Below are positions 1-9,055 of a stretch of DNA of 61,869 nt, in pieces. The position numbers and the translations under genes are program-made. Position 1 is the stretch's first letter; the number at the start of each line of letters is the position of its first letter. This DNA is from Pseudorhodoplanes sp. (GTDB lineage Bacteria; Pseudomonadota; Alphaproteobacteria; Rhizobiales; Xanthobacteraceae): the NCBI GenBank assembly GCA_022843165.1, contig JALHOD010000019.1, positions 1-61,869 on the forward strand, read 5' to 3'. A model generated the notes under the pieces. It ran no database searches and was not told where the DNA came from. It was given only the letters and a program-made list of their open reading frames with translations.

Positions 1-318
1 CCCCTAGGGAGCGCCAATCATAAGCAGCTTCGCATAGCTCGGGTACGCAAATTATACGGAAATCCTAGATGCAGATTCTGCTCTGCATCCTCAGGATGCG
101 CTGCCGAACGAATCCAAAATGCCAAAACGACCTTTCGCCGTAGGTGTCGGTGTTGACTATGAATCGCGTGCAATACGAGTGTTGGCAGCAAGATATGGAC
201 AATCAATCTATGAGACCGCGCATCGCTCGGATCTCCAACGGCCGTTCCAATCTTGGCGTGTGTTACGTGAAGAGGCGGCCAATCAAGCTGTAGTTAATCA
301 ACGAGAGCAGGACATCTG

Positions 319-729
319 TCACCGCAAATTGAAATTGACCGGGACCGTAAATAGCATCGCCTGTCGTGAGGGCGGTGGGGGAAACGGAGAGGTCCGCTGA
401 ACCATCGTCTGCACTTGTCGATCAAGCGCGGCGCTTCCCGAGCTTCGTGCCAATCGTACAGACGTGACGACACCATTAACATTGAGGCCGAATGTCACCG
501 AGGCGATACCTGTCTCGCCACGGGCGAGCGCCTCGGAGGGAAAGCGCTTGTGGCGGCTGAGATGCGCGATGATGCGGCCATGATAATTCGTGTCGTGATC
601 GGAGCGGCCCCGTCCGATGCTGTTGGCTGCCACGCTTGGTTCGGCAGCAGCGGCGATGCGCTGCCTCTCTGCCTTGCCTTTTTCCCTGGACGGCTTTTGC
701 GGCTTCAGCGTTTCCTTGACCGCAGCCAT
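319..729 (-). pseudogene. TonB C-terminal domain fragment
   Basis: The product (about 136 residues from the first ATG) carries a recognisable TonB C-terminal domain in its last ~90 residues: a YHGRIIAHLSRHKRFPSEA-like helix, then GxxxVTFGLNVNGVVTSV strands and a terminal SPFPPPP...FTVPVNF pattern. TonB links the ExbBD proton channel to outer-membrane receptors. A functional TonB needs an N-terminal membrane anchor and a long proline-rich spacer, and both are absent. An in-frame stop lies just upstream (742-744). I read it as a 5'-truncated remnant. It could be an unusual anchorless TonB-like protein, but no partner genes are nearby. Confidence 0.5.
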
Positions 730-1043
730 CGCCTGCGCCAATCAAATGCGGCTCGAAAGGGGCACGGTCGCAGGTTTTCGTCGCAGAGCACTGCGGGCGC
801 CGACGCGTCCTTGATGTAGTTGACGGCCGGGATCACATCGCTCAAGTCGTTACGCGCTGACAATTGCGGAGCATCGCGGGCCCGCAATGGTACGATCGTA
901 TCCAGAAGTTTCCCTTCTGTGTAAGAACTTGCGAGGACGCTAGGCGGCGCGTCCTGCATGGCGTAGGTCCCACCCGCTTGAAGAACCCCCAGCAAAAAAT
1001 GCCCCAAGGGCTCGAAAACCTGTTGCGATTTGATATTGAGGGT

Positions 1044-1262
1044 GAATATTTCCAGAACAATTTCTATCTCACAACATCCGGAAATTTCCGCACGCAGACG
1101 CTGATCGACGCCATTCTGGAAGTGGGAGCCGATCGCATCCTGTTTTCGACCGACTGGCCGTTCGAGAACATCGATCATGCGGCGGATTGGTTCGATGTTG
1201 CCGCAATCAGCGAGAGCGACCGGATCAAGATCGGACGGGCCAATTCGGCCAAGTTGTTTTAG
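1044..1262 (+). pseudogene. Amidohydrolase/decarboxylase C-terminal fragment
   Basis: The last ~72 codons of this frame match the C-terminus of the amidohydrolase-2 family as found in gamma-resorcylate / 2,3-dihydroxybenzoate decarboxylases. The strongly conserved stretch NFYLTTSGNFRTQTLIDAI is followed by GADRILFSTDWPFENIDHAA, with the metal-binding aspartate in STDWP. The other ~250 residues of such enzymes, including the N-terminal metal-ligand motif, are missing, and the upstream frame does not resemble the family. This is a decayed aromatic decarboxylase with no likely function. Confidence 0.65.
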
Positions 1263-1571
1263 CTGGACTTGTGACGCACGTTTTCCTGGTTGGGGCACCA
1301 TGGGCCATGCTGGGGGAGGTGGTTGTGCATCCGAGCGGCACCATGGATGGCGGCCACGATCGGCGGGCGGACTCGAGGGAAATCGGCATCTGACCCTGGT
1401 TGGCAGTCAGAGTTTTGATGGCAGAAAATCTGAAATCGCGCCAGTGTCGTGCGACTTCTGTTACAAAATGGACTCTACCAACGTTTCACTCATGATGTGG
1501 CCTCTCCTAACGACAACGAACGTTATCAAGGGAGCGATTAATCGTTTGATTCGTCTTGATTCTTGCTTTGA

Positions 1572-1625
1572 GGCGTTGCGCTCATAACGGTCTGGTTGCA
1601 GGTTCGAGTCCCGCCGGGCCCACCA
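1572..1625 (+). pseudogene. 3' fragment of a CAU-anticodon tRNA (possible att scar)
   Basis: The sequence reads from an anticodon loop CTCATAA (anticodon CAT, so elongator Met or Ile2 type) through variable loop, T arm with TTCGAGT, the acceptor 3' strand CGGGCCC and the CCA end. No 5' half (expected to begin GGGCCCG) precedes it. The anticodon stem is only partly paired and the T stem has an A-C mismatch, so it is not a working tRNA. A tRNA 3' end left alone like this is the usual footprint of integrase-mediated insertion into a tRNA gene. The intact copy would lie outside the window. Confidence 0.6.
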
Positions 1626-1826
1626 GTCTTCCTCGCTAAAAAAATGCGGCGGGCGAATAGCTTCGCATCTTTGCGCCGCATGACTTGTCAGCGGCCCCAC
1701 AGCGCTGGTCTTCCTGCATGTCTCGATCGAGCGCAAATACCCGCTGCGCTATCCGATGTGGTATTTAGTTCTGAAGATCATTTCCCATTCTTCATCCGGA
1801 GAAGATGATCGCTTGGCGAGGCCACC

Positions 1827-3011
1827 ATGACTTCGATTCCGCGTTTGCGCGCCTATGATGGCCCGGCTCTTCTGTCTTACGGGTTCCGTCCCTTCTTCCT
1901 GCTGGGTGCTTTTTATGCCGGCTTGGCCATATGGCTGTGGCTGCCGATGTCTTTTGGCGAATTGTCGGTGGCGACCGCTTTTGCGCCGCGTGACTGGCAT
2001 GTTCACGAGATGCTGTATGGCTATATCGCGGCCGCGATCACGGGTTTCCTGCTGACCGCGATACCGAACTGGACCGGCCGGCTGCCGATCCAGGGTGCGG
2101 CTTTGCTGGTCCTGGTGGCGGTCTGGCTGGCCGGCCGGTTCGCGATTGCGTGGTCGGCGAGCCTCGGATGGCTACCGGCAGCCATCGTGGATGTCAGCTT
2201 TCTTGCGCTGCTGGCCGCGGCGATTGCACGCGAGATCATGGCCGGCCGGAACTGGCGCAATCTGAAAATTGTCGGACTGGTCGGTTTGCTGCTTGCCGGA
2301 AATATCGCGTTTCACATCGAAGCGTACCTGCACGGTGCAGCGGATTACGGAATCCGGATCGGAGTCGCCGTGATTGTTTTGCTGATCACGGTGATCGGTG
2401 GCCGCATTATCCCAAGCTTCACCCGCAACTGGCTGGTGCGTGAGAATCCCGGTCGTTTGCCGGCAACCTTTGCGCGCTTCGATGTTGTCGTGATCGCCGC
2501 CAGCGTCGCGGCGTTGGCGCTTTGGGTCAGCTTTCCCGATTCGCCGTGGACCGGCTCCACGCTGATGATCGCAGGATTGTTGCATGTTGTCAGGATGGCG
2601 CGATGGGCCGGGGACCGCACCTGGCGCGATCGCCTCGTGCTTGTTCTGCATGTCGGCTACGTTTTCGTGCCGCTTGGCTTCTTCCTGGTCGGTGGAGCGG
2701 CGTTGAGGGCGGTCCCATTCAGCGCCGGCCTGCATGCCTGGATGGTCGGAGCCGCCGGGCTGATGACGCTCGCCGTCATGACTCGCGCGAGCCTTGGACA
2801 TACCGGCCAGCCGCTTGTCGCGTCCGCTGCGACCCAAGTTCTGTACGGACTCGCTGTCATCGCTGCCTGCGCGCGCATCGGCGCGGCGCTGGTGCCACAA
2901 GCAAGCGAACCGTTGCTGTGGCTGTCGGGCCTGGCCTGGACCGGCGCATTCATCGGATTTGCGGTTGTCTATGGGCCAGCCTTGTGGGGAATTAAGCGGA
3001 CTGAGAACTAG
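1827..3011 (+). CDS. nnrS: NnrS family haem/copper membrane protein
   Basis: This 394-residue, almost wholly hydrophobic protein has about 12 predicted membrane segments. Family hallmarks are GFRPFFLLG (residues 19-27), HVHEM (58-62) and NWTGR (81-85). NnrS proteins are haem- and copper-containing inner-membrane proteins associated with nitric-oxide tolerance and denitrification; the precise activity is unsettled. The ATG is preceded by GGCGAGG. Its stop overlaps that of the convergent hemN by a few bases. Its position next to hemN and nar supports a role in coping with NO or nitrosative stress during nitrate respiration. Confidence 0.9.
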   Translation: MTSIPRLRAYDGPALLSYGFRPFFLLGAFYAGLAIWLWLPMSFGELSVATAFAPRDWHVHEMLYGYIAAAITGFLLTAIPNWTGRLPIQGAALLVLVAVWLAGRFAIAWSASLGWLPAAIVDVSFLALLAAAIAREIMAGRNWRNLKIVGLVGLLLAGNIAFHIEAYLHGAADYGIRIGVAVIVLLITVIGGRIIPSFTRNWLVRENPGRLPATFARFDVVVIAASVAALALWVSFPDSPWTGSTLMIAGLLHVVRMARWAGDRTWRDRLVLVLHVGYVFVPLGFFLVGGAALRAVPFSAGLHAWMVGAAGLMTLAVMTRASLGHTGQPLVASAATQVLYGLAVIAACARIGAALVPQASEPLLWLSGLAWTGAFIGFAVVYGPALWGIKRTEN

Positions 3012-4354
3012 ACTGCGATTGAATGCCGCGCTTGTGCGCTGGTCAGGTAGGCATCGAAGGCGGCCGCGACCAGCCGCACAAACGGCCGGCCTTCGGGGGT
3101 GATGGCGATGCGCCGTCCGTCAACCCGCACCACGCCGTCCGCCACCAGAGGTTCCAGCGCTGACAATTCGAACGCGAAATTGTCCTCAGGCGTCGCGTCC
3201 GGTTCGCCGGCGACACGGTCGAGATCGACCGACATGTCGCACATCAGCCGTTCGATGATCAGCCCACGCAAACGGTCTTCCGGCGACAGCCGCAGCCCCT
3301 TCACCGTTGCCAGCCGCCCGGCCTCGATCGCGCGGGTGTAGCCGCCGGTGTCAACCGCATTCTGCACGAAGCCCTGCGGCAATTTCCCGATTGCGGACGC
3401 GCCGAATCCGATCAGCGCATCGGCACGGTCGACGGTATAGCCCTGAAAATTCCGGTGCAGATGGCCGGTGCGTGCTGCGACGGCGAGCGCGTCGCCGGGC
3501 TCGGCGAAATGATCCAGTCCCACCGGCACATATCCCAGTCCGGCGAGGGTGTCGGATGCAGCCTGCGCCTGCGCGATTCGCGCAGAGAGATCCGGCAGGT
3601 TGGTCTGGACGATGAGACGCTGATTTTTCTTGAGCCATGGGACATGCGCATAACCGAAAATCGCAATGCGCTGGGGGTGAAGCGAGGCGGCAATCTCCGC
3701 ATTCCGTCTGACGTCAGATGTGGTCTGCGAGGGCAATCCATACATGAGATCAATATTGAGGCGGGCAATGCCGGCGTCTCGCAGTTTTGCAACCGCTGCA
3801 GCGACGGTGTCGAAAGGCTGGATTCTGCCGATCGCCTGCTGCACGCGGGGTGAAAAATCCTGCACCCCAAGACTTGCGCGGTTGACCCCGATTTCCGCGA
3901 GCGCGGCCGCCAGCGGCTGGCTGACATGGCGCGGGTCGAGCTCGATGGCATGCTCCAGAAGCGCGGACAGGTCGAATGCGGCGGCCAGTCTCTCCATGAT
4001 CCGGCCAAGCTGCCTGCTGCCCAGAATCGACGGGGTTCCGCCTCCCCAATGCAGATGCAGGACCTTTCTGCCGCCGGCTGTGGCACCGATCAGGGCGATC
4101 TCGTCCAGGAGTCGGTCGGCATAGCGTTCGATCGGCTCGCGCCGTCGGGCTGCTTTGGTGTGGCATCCGCAATAATGGCAGATCTCAGTGCAGAACGGGA
4201 CATGCAGATAAAGCGACAATGTCGCCGCGGACGGCAATGCCGCAAGCCACATTTCATAGCTGTCCGCTCCGATGAGCGGAGTGAAATGTGGCGCCGTCGG
4301 GTAGGACGTGTAGCGCGGAACGTTCCGTTCAGCGCGGATCAAACCAATATTCAT
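3008..4354 (-). CDS. hemN: Oxygen-independent coproporphyrinogen III oxidase
   Basis: This 448-residue radical-SAM enzyme decarboxylates coproporphyrinogen III to protoporphyrinogen IX without oxygen, in the cytoplasm. The [4Fe-4S] ligands are C55-x3-C59-x2-C62, followed by C64 as in true HemN. The SAM-binding GGGTP is at 104-108, and the N-terminal RYTSYPTAPHF is typical of HemN rather than HemW. Length matches the family. An FNR/FixK-type palindrome lies 34 bp upstream of the ATG, consistent with anaerobic induction so that haem is available for NarI and the c-type cytochromes when oxygen is low. Confidence 0.95.
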   Translation of the reverse strand: MNIGLIRAERNVPRYTSYPTAPHFTPLIGADSYEMWLAALPSAATLSLYLHVPFCTEICHYCGCHTKAARRREPIERYADRLLDEIALIGATAGGRKVLHLHWGGGTPSILGSRQLGRIMERLAAAFDLSALLEHAIELDPRHVSQPLAAALAEIGVNRASLGVQDFSPRVQQAIGRIQPFDTVAAAVAKLRDAGIARLNIDLMYGLPSQTTSDVRRNAEIAASLHPQRIAIFGYAHVPWLKKNQRLIVQTNLPDLSARIAQAQAASDTLAGLGYVPVGLDHFAEPGDALAVAARTGHLHRNFQGYTVDRADALIGFGASAIGKLPQGFVQNAVDTGGYTRAIEAGRLATVKGLRLSPEDRLRGLIIERLMCDMSVDLDRVAGEPDATPEDNFAFELSALEPLVADGVVRVDGRRIAITPEGRPFVRLVAAAFDAYLTSAQARHSIAV

Positions 4355-4387
4355 TTTGGAATGATGACAAAACGACCTCTCGGTTCC

Positions 4388-4401
4388 TTGATCCGGGTCA
4401 A
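4388..4401. promoter_or_regulatory. FNR/FixK-type box upstream of hemN
   Basis: TTGATCCGGGTCAA matches the TTGAT-N4-ATCAA consensus with one mismatch. It lies in the divergent gap between hemN (34 bp to its ATG) and the small gene at 4462 (about 60 bp to its ATG), so it could serve either promoter. Binding protein (FNR, FixK or the Crp/Fnr protein encoded at 5376-6065) cannot be told from sequence. Confidence 0.65.
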
Positions 4402-4461
4402 TTTGAGGTGGATCAGAATGGAGGATAATGTATCAATATTATTGAATGCGGGAGACGTGCG

Positions 4462-4737
4462 ATGTCTGTCTTTGAACGGATTGATCGCAAAATCGATAAC
4501 ATGAGCGCCATGTTGGCGCGGTTTGGCATTGATCCGTCGGAATTTGCCAGACAGCGGCTGGGGACCCTATTCGCAAGCTCGATGCGCGCCTGCCAGTCCT
4601 GTCCCAGTGGCGATATCTGCGGTGGGTGGCTGGAACATGCCGGCGAGCGGATCGACCGTGTGCCGGAATTCTGTCCGAATGGCCGGCGTTTCGAAAAAGC
4701 CAAGGCGTTGATGAACGCAACGCGTATATCGAATTGA
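4462..4737 (+). CDS. Small four-cysteine protein (DUF6455-like)
   Basis: The product has 91 residues and four cysteines arranged C44-x2-C47-x5-C53-x17-C71 within an ACQSCPSGDIC segment. This resembles the DUF6455 family of small alphaproteobacterial proteins often found near denitrification genes. Molecular function is unknown; the cysteine spacing would allow zinc or an Fe-S centre, which is inference. It has no signal peptide or membrane segment. It starts divergently from hemN, shares the FNR-type box gap and lies 32 bp before the next gene, so it is probably co-transcribed with that gene under low oxygen. Confidence 0.7.
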   Translation: MSVFERIDRKIDNMSAMLARFGIDPSEFARQRLGTLFASSMRACQSCPSGDICGGWLEHAGERIDRVPEFCPNGRRFEKAKALMNATRISN

Positions 4738-4769
4738 GCAGTCACGGCCGGTCCGGAGAGGGGAACTAT

Positions 4770-5351
4770 ATGCAGCGCGAAATGTTCCGGCCGATCCTGG
4801 CTGTTGTCTATACGGACGGCCTGGCGGCCGACCGGTTTCTGGCTGATCTTGGCTATGCGCTTCGGTCTGAGGGGCTGGCTGTTGCCGGTCTTGTACAACT
4901 CAATTCCTTCGAGCGCGATCCGGTCAAATGCGACATGGCAGTCGAAGAGCTGTTCTCTGCGACGGTTCTGCAATTGTCTGAGGATCGCGGCCGTGAAGCG
5001 CGGGGATGCCGGCTGGACCGGTTCGCCCTGACGGAAGCCGCCGCGCTGTTGATCAGCGCGTTGAGCGAAAAGCCTGACATTCTGGTTCTGAACAAATTCG
5101 GCAAGATCGAAGCGGAAGGAGCGGGACTCCGCGACGTCATCGCGATGGCGATCCAGACCAATGTCCCGGTCGTCGTTGGCGTCCCCTTCCGAAACCTTGA
5201 CCAATGGCGCATTTTTGCCGGCGATCTGGCGGACGAATGCCCGGTCGATGCAGTTCCGGTTTGCAATTGGCTATCGTTGCGGAACATTCGACAGGATGGC
5301 GAGCCTCTGACGGGTGCAATCGCAAAGGGTGGCTCAGCGTTCGCAACTTGA
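4770..5351 (+). CDS. DUF2478-type protein, putative nucleotide/Mo-cofactor accessory
   Basis: This 193-residue cytoplasmic protein resembles the DUF2478 family, whose members tend to lie near molybdate-uptake or molybdoenzyme genes. Visible features are the N-terminal ILAVVYTDGLAADRFLADL strand-helix, LVLNKFGKIEAEGAG in the middle and VPVVVGVPFRNLDQW near the end, consistent with a P-loop-like alpha/beta fold without a classical Walker A. The start at 4770 is favoured by GGAGAGGGG just upstream; a longer open frame upstream lacks such a site. Its setting between hemN and narGHJI suggests support of molybdoenzyme assembly. The reaction is unknown. Confidence 0.65.
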   Translation: MQREMFRPILAVVYTDGLAADRFLADLGYALRSEGLAVAGLVQLNSFERDPVKCDMAVEELFSATVLQLSEDRGREARGCRLDRFALTEAAALLISALSEKPDILVLNKFGKIEAEGAGLRDVIAMAIQTNVPVVVGVPFRNLDQWRIFAGDLADECPVDAVPVCNWLSLRNIRQDGEPLTGAIAKGGSAFAT

Positions 5352-5375
5352 AGCACAGGCGTCCGGTTGGCTGCG

Positions 5376-6065
5376 TTAGCCGTCGATCAGGGAGGTCGGG
5401 TGTGCATAAGAGACCAGCGCCGCGCGGTTTTCGATCACGATCTCCCGTCCGTTGCTCCTGATGCCGTGCTTGGCGAGAAGCGAGAAGTTGCGGGACAGAT
5501 TTTCCGGTGTCATGCCCAGTTGCGAGGCCAGCGTCCGCTTGTCGCATGTGAGTGCCACATGTCCTGTCCCGCCCTGCTGATCGTTCGCCTTCAGTATCCA
5601 GGCGGCCAGTCGCTCGGAACTTGTCCTTAGCTTCTCGTTCTTGAGTGCACGAACAACGCTGCGATAACGCATGGCTAGTTCGTTTACGACAGCGCGGGCA
5701 AACGCGGCATCCCGGCTGAACACCTCGCGGACCCTTTCGGCCGGCAGCATCAATATGCGCGTCTCGGTGAGCGATCGTGCCGATTTCAGATAGACCTCGT
5801 CCCGGATCACTGCGGCAAGAATGAACGTCGTAATAGGTTGGAGGATGTCGATGGTGGTTTCCCGACCCTCGTGCGTGGAGAACAACTCCACGCTGCCGTC
5901 CACAACGATATGCAGAAAATCCGGCAAGACACCTTCGCTGATCAAGTCAACACGGGCGGGAAAGCGCTGCAGCAGCGCCGCTTCGGTGAGGTATTCGAAC
6001 TGTGGCTCCGTCACCTCGTGAAACAGAGGCAAATTCCGGATGAGATTTAGTTCTGACAGCCGCAT
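5376..6065 (-). CDS. Crp/Fnr family transcriptional regulator (NarR/Dnr-like)
   Basis: The 229-residue product has an N-terminal cyclic-nucleotide-type beta barrel (about 20-125), a dimerisation helix (about 125-150) and a C-terminal winged HTH. The recognition helix contains P-E188-N-L-S191-R192, the E-x2-S-R pattern that reads TTGAT half-sites. The N-terminal cysteine cluster of FNR is absent (the only cysteine is C174), so it is unlikely to sense oxygen through an Fe-S centre. It fits the Dnr/NarR/FixK-like classes. A perfect FNR-type palindrome 34 bp upstream of its ATG also faces narK, suggesting autoregulation and control of narKGHJI. Confidence 0.88.
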   Translation of the reverse strand: MRLSELNLIRNLPLFHEVTEPQFEYLTEAALLQRFPARVDLISEGVLPDFLHIVVDGSVELFSTHEGRETTIDILQPITTFILAAVIRDEVYLKSARSLTETRILMLPAERVREVFSRDAAFARAVVNELAMRYRSVVRALKNEKLRTSSERLAAWILKANDQQGGTGHVALTCDKRTLASQLGMTPENLSRNFSLLAKHGIRSNGREIVIENRAALVSYAHPTSLIDG

Positions 6066-6098
6066 TTGAATTTTTTAACACAAGGCAGCTCACGCCGT

Positions 6099-6112
6099 TT
6101 GATTTTTATCAA
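6099..6112. promoter_or_regulatory. Perfect FNR/FixK-type box in the narK/regulator gap
   Basis: TTGATTTTTATCAA is a perfect match to TTGAT-N4-ATCAA. It lies between the divergent Crp/Fnr gene (34 bp from its ATG) and narK (about 165 bp from its ATG), the only such perfect site I found. It is positioned to control the regulator gene and, given a long leader, the narKGHJI operon. I see no convincing NarL heptamer pair nearby. Confidence 0.75.
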
Positions 6113-6277
6113 GCAGAAAATGACAAGATATCAAATGAGTATTTGATGAAAGTAATCAGCATTGCTGTGAGCAGTCCTCGTATTGGCTTGTAGTTTTGAG
6201 TTAGCGCAAAGTATTTTGGCTGATCTCCTGATGTTGTGTGCGTACTGCGAATTTGCTGCACCGGCTGGGGGAGTTTC

Positions 6278-9040
6278 ATGCAAGCCAAAGCGCAATCGGT
6301 TCCTGAGGGCCAAGGCACGGCTCTTTGGATGTCGACCATTGCTTTCACCGTCTGCTTCGCTGTTTGGACGATTTTTTCGATCATCGGTATTCAAATCAAA
6401 ACCGATCTTGGTCTGAATGAAACCCAGTTCGGGCTTCTGGTCGGCACGCCGATTCTCACCGGATCGCTGGTTCGCCTGCTGCTCGGCATCTGGACCGACC
6501 AATACGGCGGCCGAATCGTCTACACGGCGGTGATGCTCTCCGCGGCGGTCGCCACGTGGCTGCTGACCTATGCCACGACCTATGAGCAAACCCTGATTGC
6601 GGCGCTGGGCGTCGGCGTCGCCGGCGGCTCGTTCGCGGTTGGCATCGCCTATGTGTCGCGCTGGTATCCGACCGAAAAGCAGGGCACCGCGCTCGGCATT
6701 TTCGGTGTCGGCAACGTCGGCGCGGCGGTGACCAAGTTCATCGCCCCGTTCGTGCTGGTGGCCTATGGTTGGCAGACGGTCGCCCAGGTGTGGGCGATCG
6801 CCATCGCCGCCATGGCGGTGATCTTCTGGTTCACGACCGCCGACGATCCGGTGTTGCGCGAGCGCCGCGCCCGGGGCGAAAAGCCAAAGAGCGTTTGGCT
6901 CGAACTTGAGCCGCTCAAGAACATCCAGGTTTGGCGCTTCGCGCTGTATTACTTCTTCGTGTTCGGCGCCTTCGTTGCGCTGTCGCTGTGGCTGCCGCGT
7001 TATCTGATCGGCGTCTATGGCCTGAGCATCACCGCGGCCGGCATGATCGGCGCGGCCTATTCGATCCCGGCCAGCATCTTCCGCGCCTATGGCGGACATT
7101 TGTCCGATCGCTACGGCGCGCGGCGGGTGATGTACTGGACGTTCCTGGTCTCGGTGATCTGCACCTTCATTCTGTCCTATCCGCCGACCGACTACGTTGT
7201 GAAAGGCATCAGGGGTCCGATCACTTTCCACATGGAGACCGGGCTGATTCAGTTCGTCGTTATCGTTTTCATCCTTGGCTTCTTCATGAGCCTCGGCAAG
7301 GCCGCGGTCTACAAGCACATCCCGGTCTATTACCCCAAGAGCGTCGGCGCGGTCGGCGGCCTGGTTGGCATGATCGGCGGACTTGGTGGCTTTGTGCTGC
7401 CGATCGCCTTTGGTGCGCTCAACGATCTCACCGGCGTGTGGACCAGCTGCTTCATGCTGCTGTTCGTGCTTGTTGCCGCGGCGCTGGTGTGGATGCACAT
7501 GGCGATCCGGCAAATGGAGCACGGCGTTGCTGAAGAAGCGCTCAAGAAGCTGCCGGAACTGCCGGAGATGCAGCCGATCCACGAGGAGAAGCATGTCGGC
7601 GTGCTAGGCGCGACGCATCTCATCAAAGACTGGCGGCCGGAGGACGCGCAGTTCTGGAACGAAACCGGACGCGCCATCGCGCGGCGCAATTTGTGGATCT
7701 CCATCCCGACATTGTTGCTGTCCTTCAGCGTCTGGATGGTGTGGTCGGTGGTCGTGGCCAAATTGCCGTCGATCGGTTTCAAGTACACGACCGACCAGTT
7801 GTTCTGGCTCGCGGCCTTGCCGGCGTTGTCCGGCGCCACGCTCCGGATCTTCTATTCGTTCATGGTGCCGATCTTCGGCGGCCGGCTGTGGACCACGGTC
7901 TCGACTTGGTCGCTGATGATCCCGGCGCTCGGCATCGGCTTTGCCGTGCAAAACCCCGACACACCCTATGTGGTATTCTTGGGCTTGGCGCTGTTGTGCG
8001 GCTTTGGCGGCGGCAACTTCGCCTCGTCGATGGCCAACATCAGCTTCTTCTTCCCGAAAGCGGAGAAGGGCAACGCGCTCGCCTTCAACGCCGGGTTCGG
8101 CAACCTCGGCGTCAGCGTGGTGCAGTTCGTGGTGCCGCTTGTCATTACCGCGGGCGTGTTCGGCTGGCTTGGCGGCGATCCGGTGATCGTGACCGAGGGC
8201 GGCCGCACCACCAAAATGTGGCTGCAGAACGCCGGCTTCATCTGGGTCCCGTTCATCGCGGCCTCGGCCTTCGCCGCCTGGTTCGGCATGAACGATCTGG
8301 CGTCGGCCAAGGCCTCGTTCGCCGAACAGGCCGTGATCTTCCAGCGCAAGCATAACTGGATCATGTGCTGGCTCTATATCGGCACGTTCGGCTCGTTCAT
8401 CGGCTATTCGGCGGGCTTCCCGCTGCTGATGAAGACCCAGTTCCCGGTTGTCGATGCGTTGCAGTTCGCCTTCCTCGGACCGCTCGTCGGCTCGCTGTCG
8501 CGGGTGATGACCGGATGGATGGCGGACAAGTATGGCGGCGGCCGCGTCACCTTCTGGGTTTTCCTCGTGATGCTGCTGGGTGTCGTCGGCGTGCTGTATT
8601 TCCTCGCGATCAAAGATCAGCCTGGCGCATTCTGGGGATTCTTCGCGATGTTCATGCTGCTATTCATCGCCACCGGCGTGGGCAATGCGTCGACCTTCCA
8701 GATGATCCCCGCGATCATGCGCAAGGAAGTCCCCCGGCTGCAACCAGGATTGCCCGCAGCCGAGCAAGTGCGGCATTCCGACAAGGAGGCCGCCGCGATC
8801 ATCGGGTTCTCTTCGGCGATCGGGGCCTATGGCGGCTTCTTCATTCCGAAGAGCTACGGCACCTCGATCGCGCTGACCGGTGGCGTCGAAGCAGCGCTCT
8901 ATGCCTTCTTCATCTTCTATGTCAGCTGCGTCGCTCTCACTTGGTACTACTACACCCGGCGCGGCGGCCTGCTCTACGACGTGGAGCGAAAACCGCCGGC
9001 AGCCCCGATGCCGCCCACAGCCGCCATGCGACCCGCATAG
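6278..9040 (+). CDS. narK: Fused NarK1-NarK2 nitrate/nitrite transporter
   Basis: This 920-residue inner-membrane protein is two complete MFS transporters in one chain, about 1-430 and 466-920, joined by a charged linker. The first half resembles NarK1 (nitrate/proton symport) and the second NarK2 (nitrate/nitrite exchange), as in the fused NarK of Paracoccus. The second half carries the nitrate-signature GFGGGNFASSMANISFF; the first has GVGVAGGSFAVGIAYVSRW. The ATG at 6278 has GGGGGA 6 bp upstream; an upstream in-frame start at 6236 lacks a ribosome site. narG follows after 15 bp, so uptake and reduction are one operon. Confidence 0.93.
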   Translation: MQAKAQSVPEGQGTALWMSTIAFTVCFAVWTIFSIIGIQIKTDLGLNETQFGLLVGTPILTGSLVRLLLGIWTDQYGGRIVYTAVMLSAAVATWLLTYATTYEQTLIAALGVGVAGGSFAVGIAYVSRWYPTEKQGTALGIFGVGNVGAAVTKFIAPFVLVAYGWQTVAQVWAIAIAAMAVIFWFTTADDPVLRERRARGEKPKSVWLELEPLKNIQVWRFALYYFFVFGAFVALSLWLPRYLIGVYGLSITAAGMIGAAYSIPASIFRAYGGHLSDRYGARRVMYWTFLVSVICTFILSYPPTDYVVKGIRGPITFHMETGLIQFVVIVFILGFFMSLGKAAVYKHIPVYYPKSVGAVGGLVGMIGGLGGFVLPIAFGALNDLTGVWTSCFMLLFVLVAAALVWMHMAIRQMEHGVAEEALKKLPELPEMQPIHEEKHVGVLGATHLIKDWRPEDAQFWNETGRAIARRNLWISIPTLLLSFSVWMVWSVVVAKLPSIGFKYTTDQLFWLAALPALSGATLRIFYSFMVPIFGGRLWTTVSTWSLMIPALGIGFAVQNPDTPYVVFLGLALLCGFGGGNFASSMANISFFFPKAEKGNALAFNAGFGNLGVSVVQFVVPLVITAGVFGWLGGDPVIVTEGGRTTKMWLQNAGFIWVPFIAASAFAAWFGMNDLASAKASFAEQAVIFQRKHNWIMCWLYIGTFGSFIGYSAGFPLLMKTQFPVVDALQFAFLGPLVGSLSRVMTGWMADKYGGGRVTFWVFLVMLLGVVGVLYFLAIKDQPGAFWGFFAMFMLLFIATGVGNASTFQMIPAIMRKEVPRLQPGLPAAEQVRHSDKEAAAIIGFSSAIGAYGGFFIPKSYGTSIALTGGVEAALYAFFIFYVSCVALTWYYYTRRGGLLYDVERKPPAAPMPPTAAMRPA

Positions 9041-9055
9041 TGAAGGAACCCAACG

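Larger units (their letters stand above)
1..1826. other. Degenerate left flank with gene scraps
   Basis: No intact gene is recognisable in the first 1.8 kb. It contains a TonB C-terminal fragment (minus strand, 319-729), an amidohydrolase C-terminal fragment (plus strand, about 1044-1262) and a 3' tRNA fragment (1572-1625). The stretches 1-318, 742-1043 and 1263-1571 hold only short open frames in which I recognise nothing. The mix of truncated genes from unrelated pathways next to a tRNA end suggests decay at the border of an integrated element; that is inference. Confidence 0.5.

Noticed and set aside
1461-1736. Minus-strand frame over the tRNA fragment containing RRDSNLQPDRYER
   Set aside because: This peptide string is a known translation artefact antisense to tRNA ends and not a gene.
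6120-6150. Second FNR-like box near narK (TGACAAGATATCAA)
   Set aside because: The left half does not match TTGAT and the spacing is off by one; only the perfect site at 6099-6112 is accepted.
6131-7594. 487-codon minus-strand frame opposite narK
   Set aside because: Histidine/arginine-rich composition typical of the antisense of a membrane protein; no ribosome site or homology.
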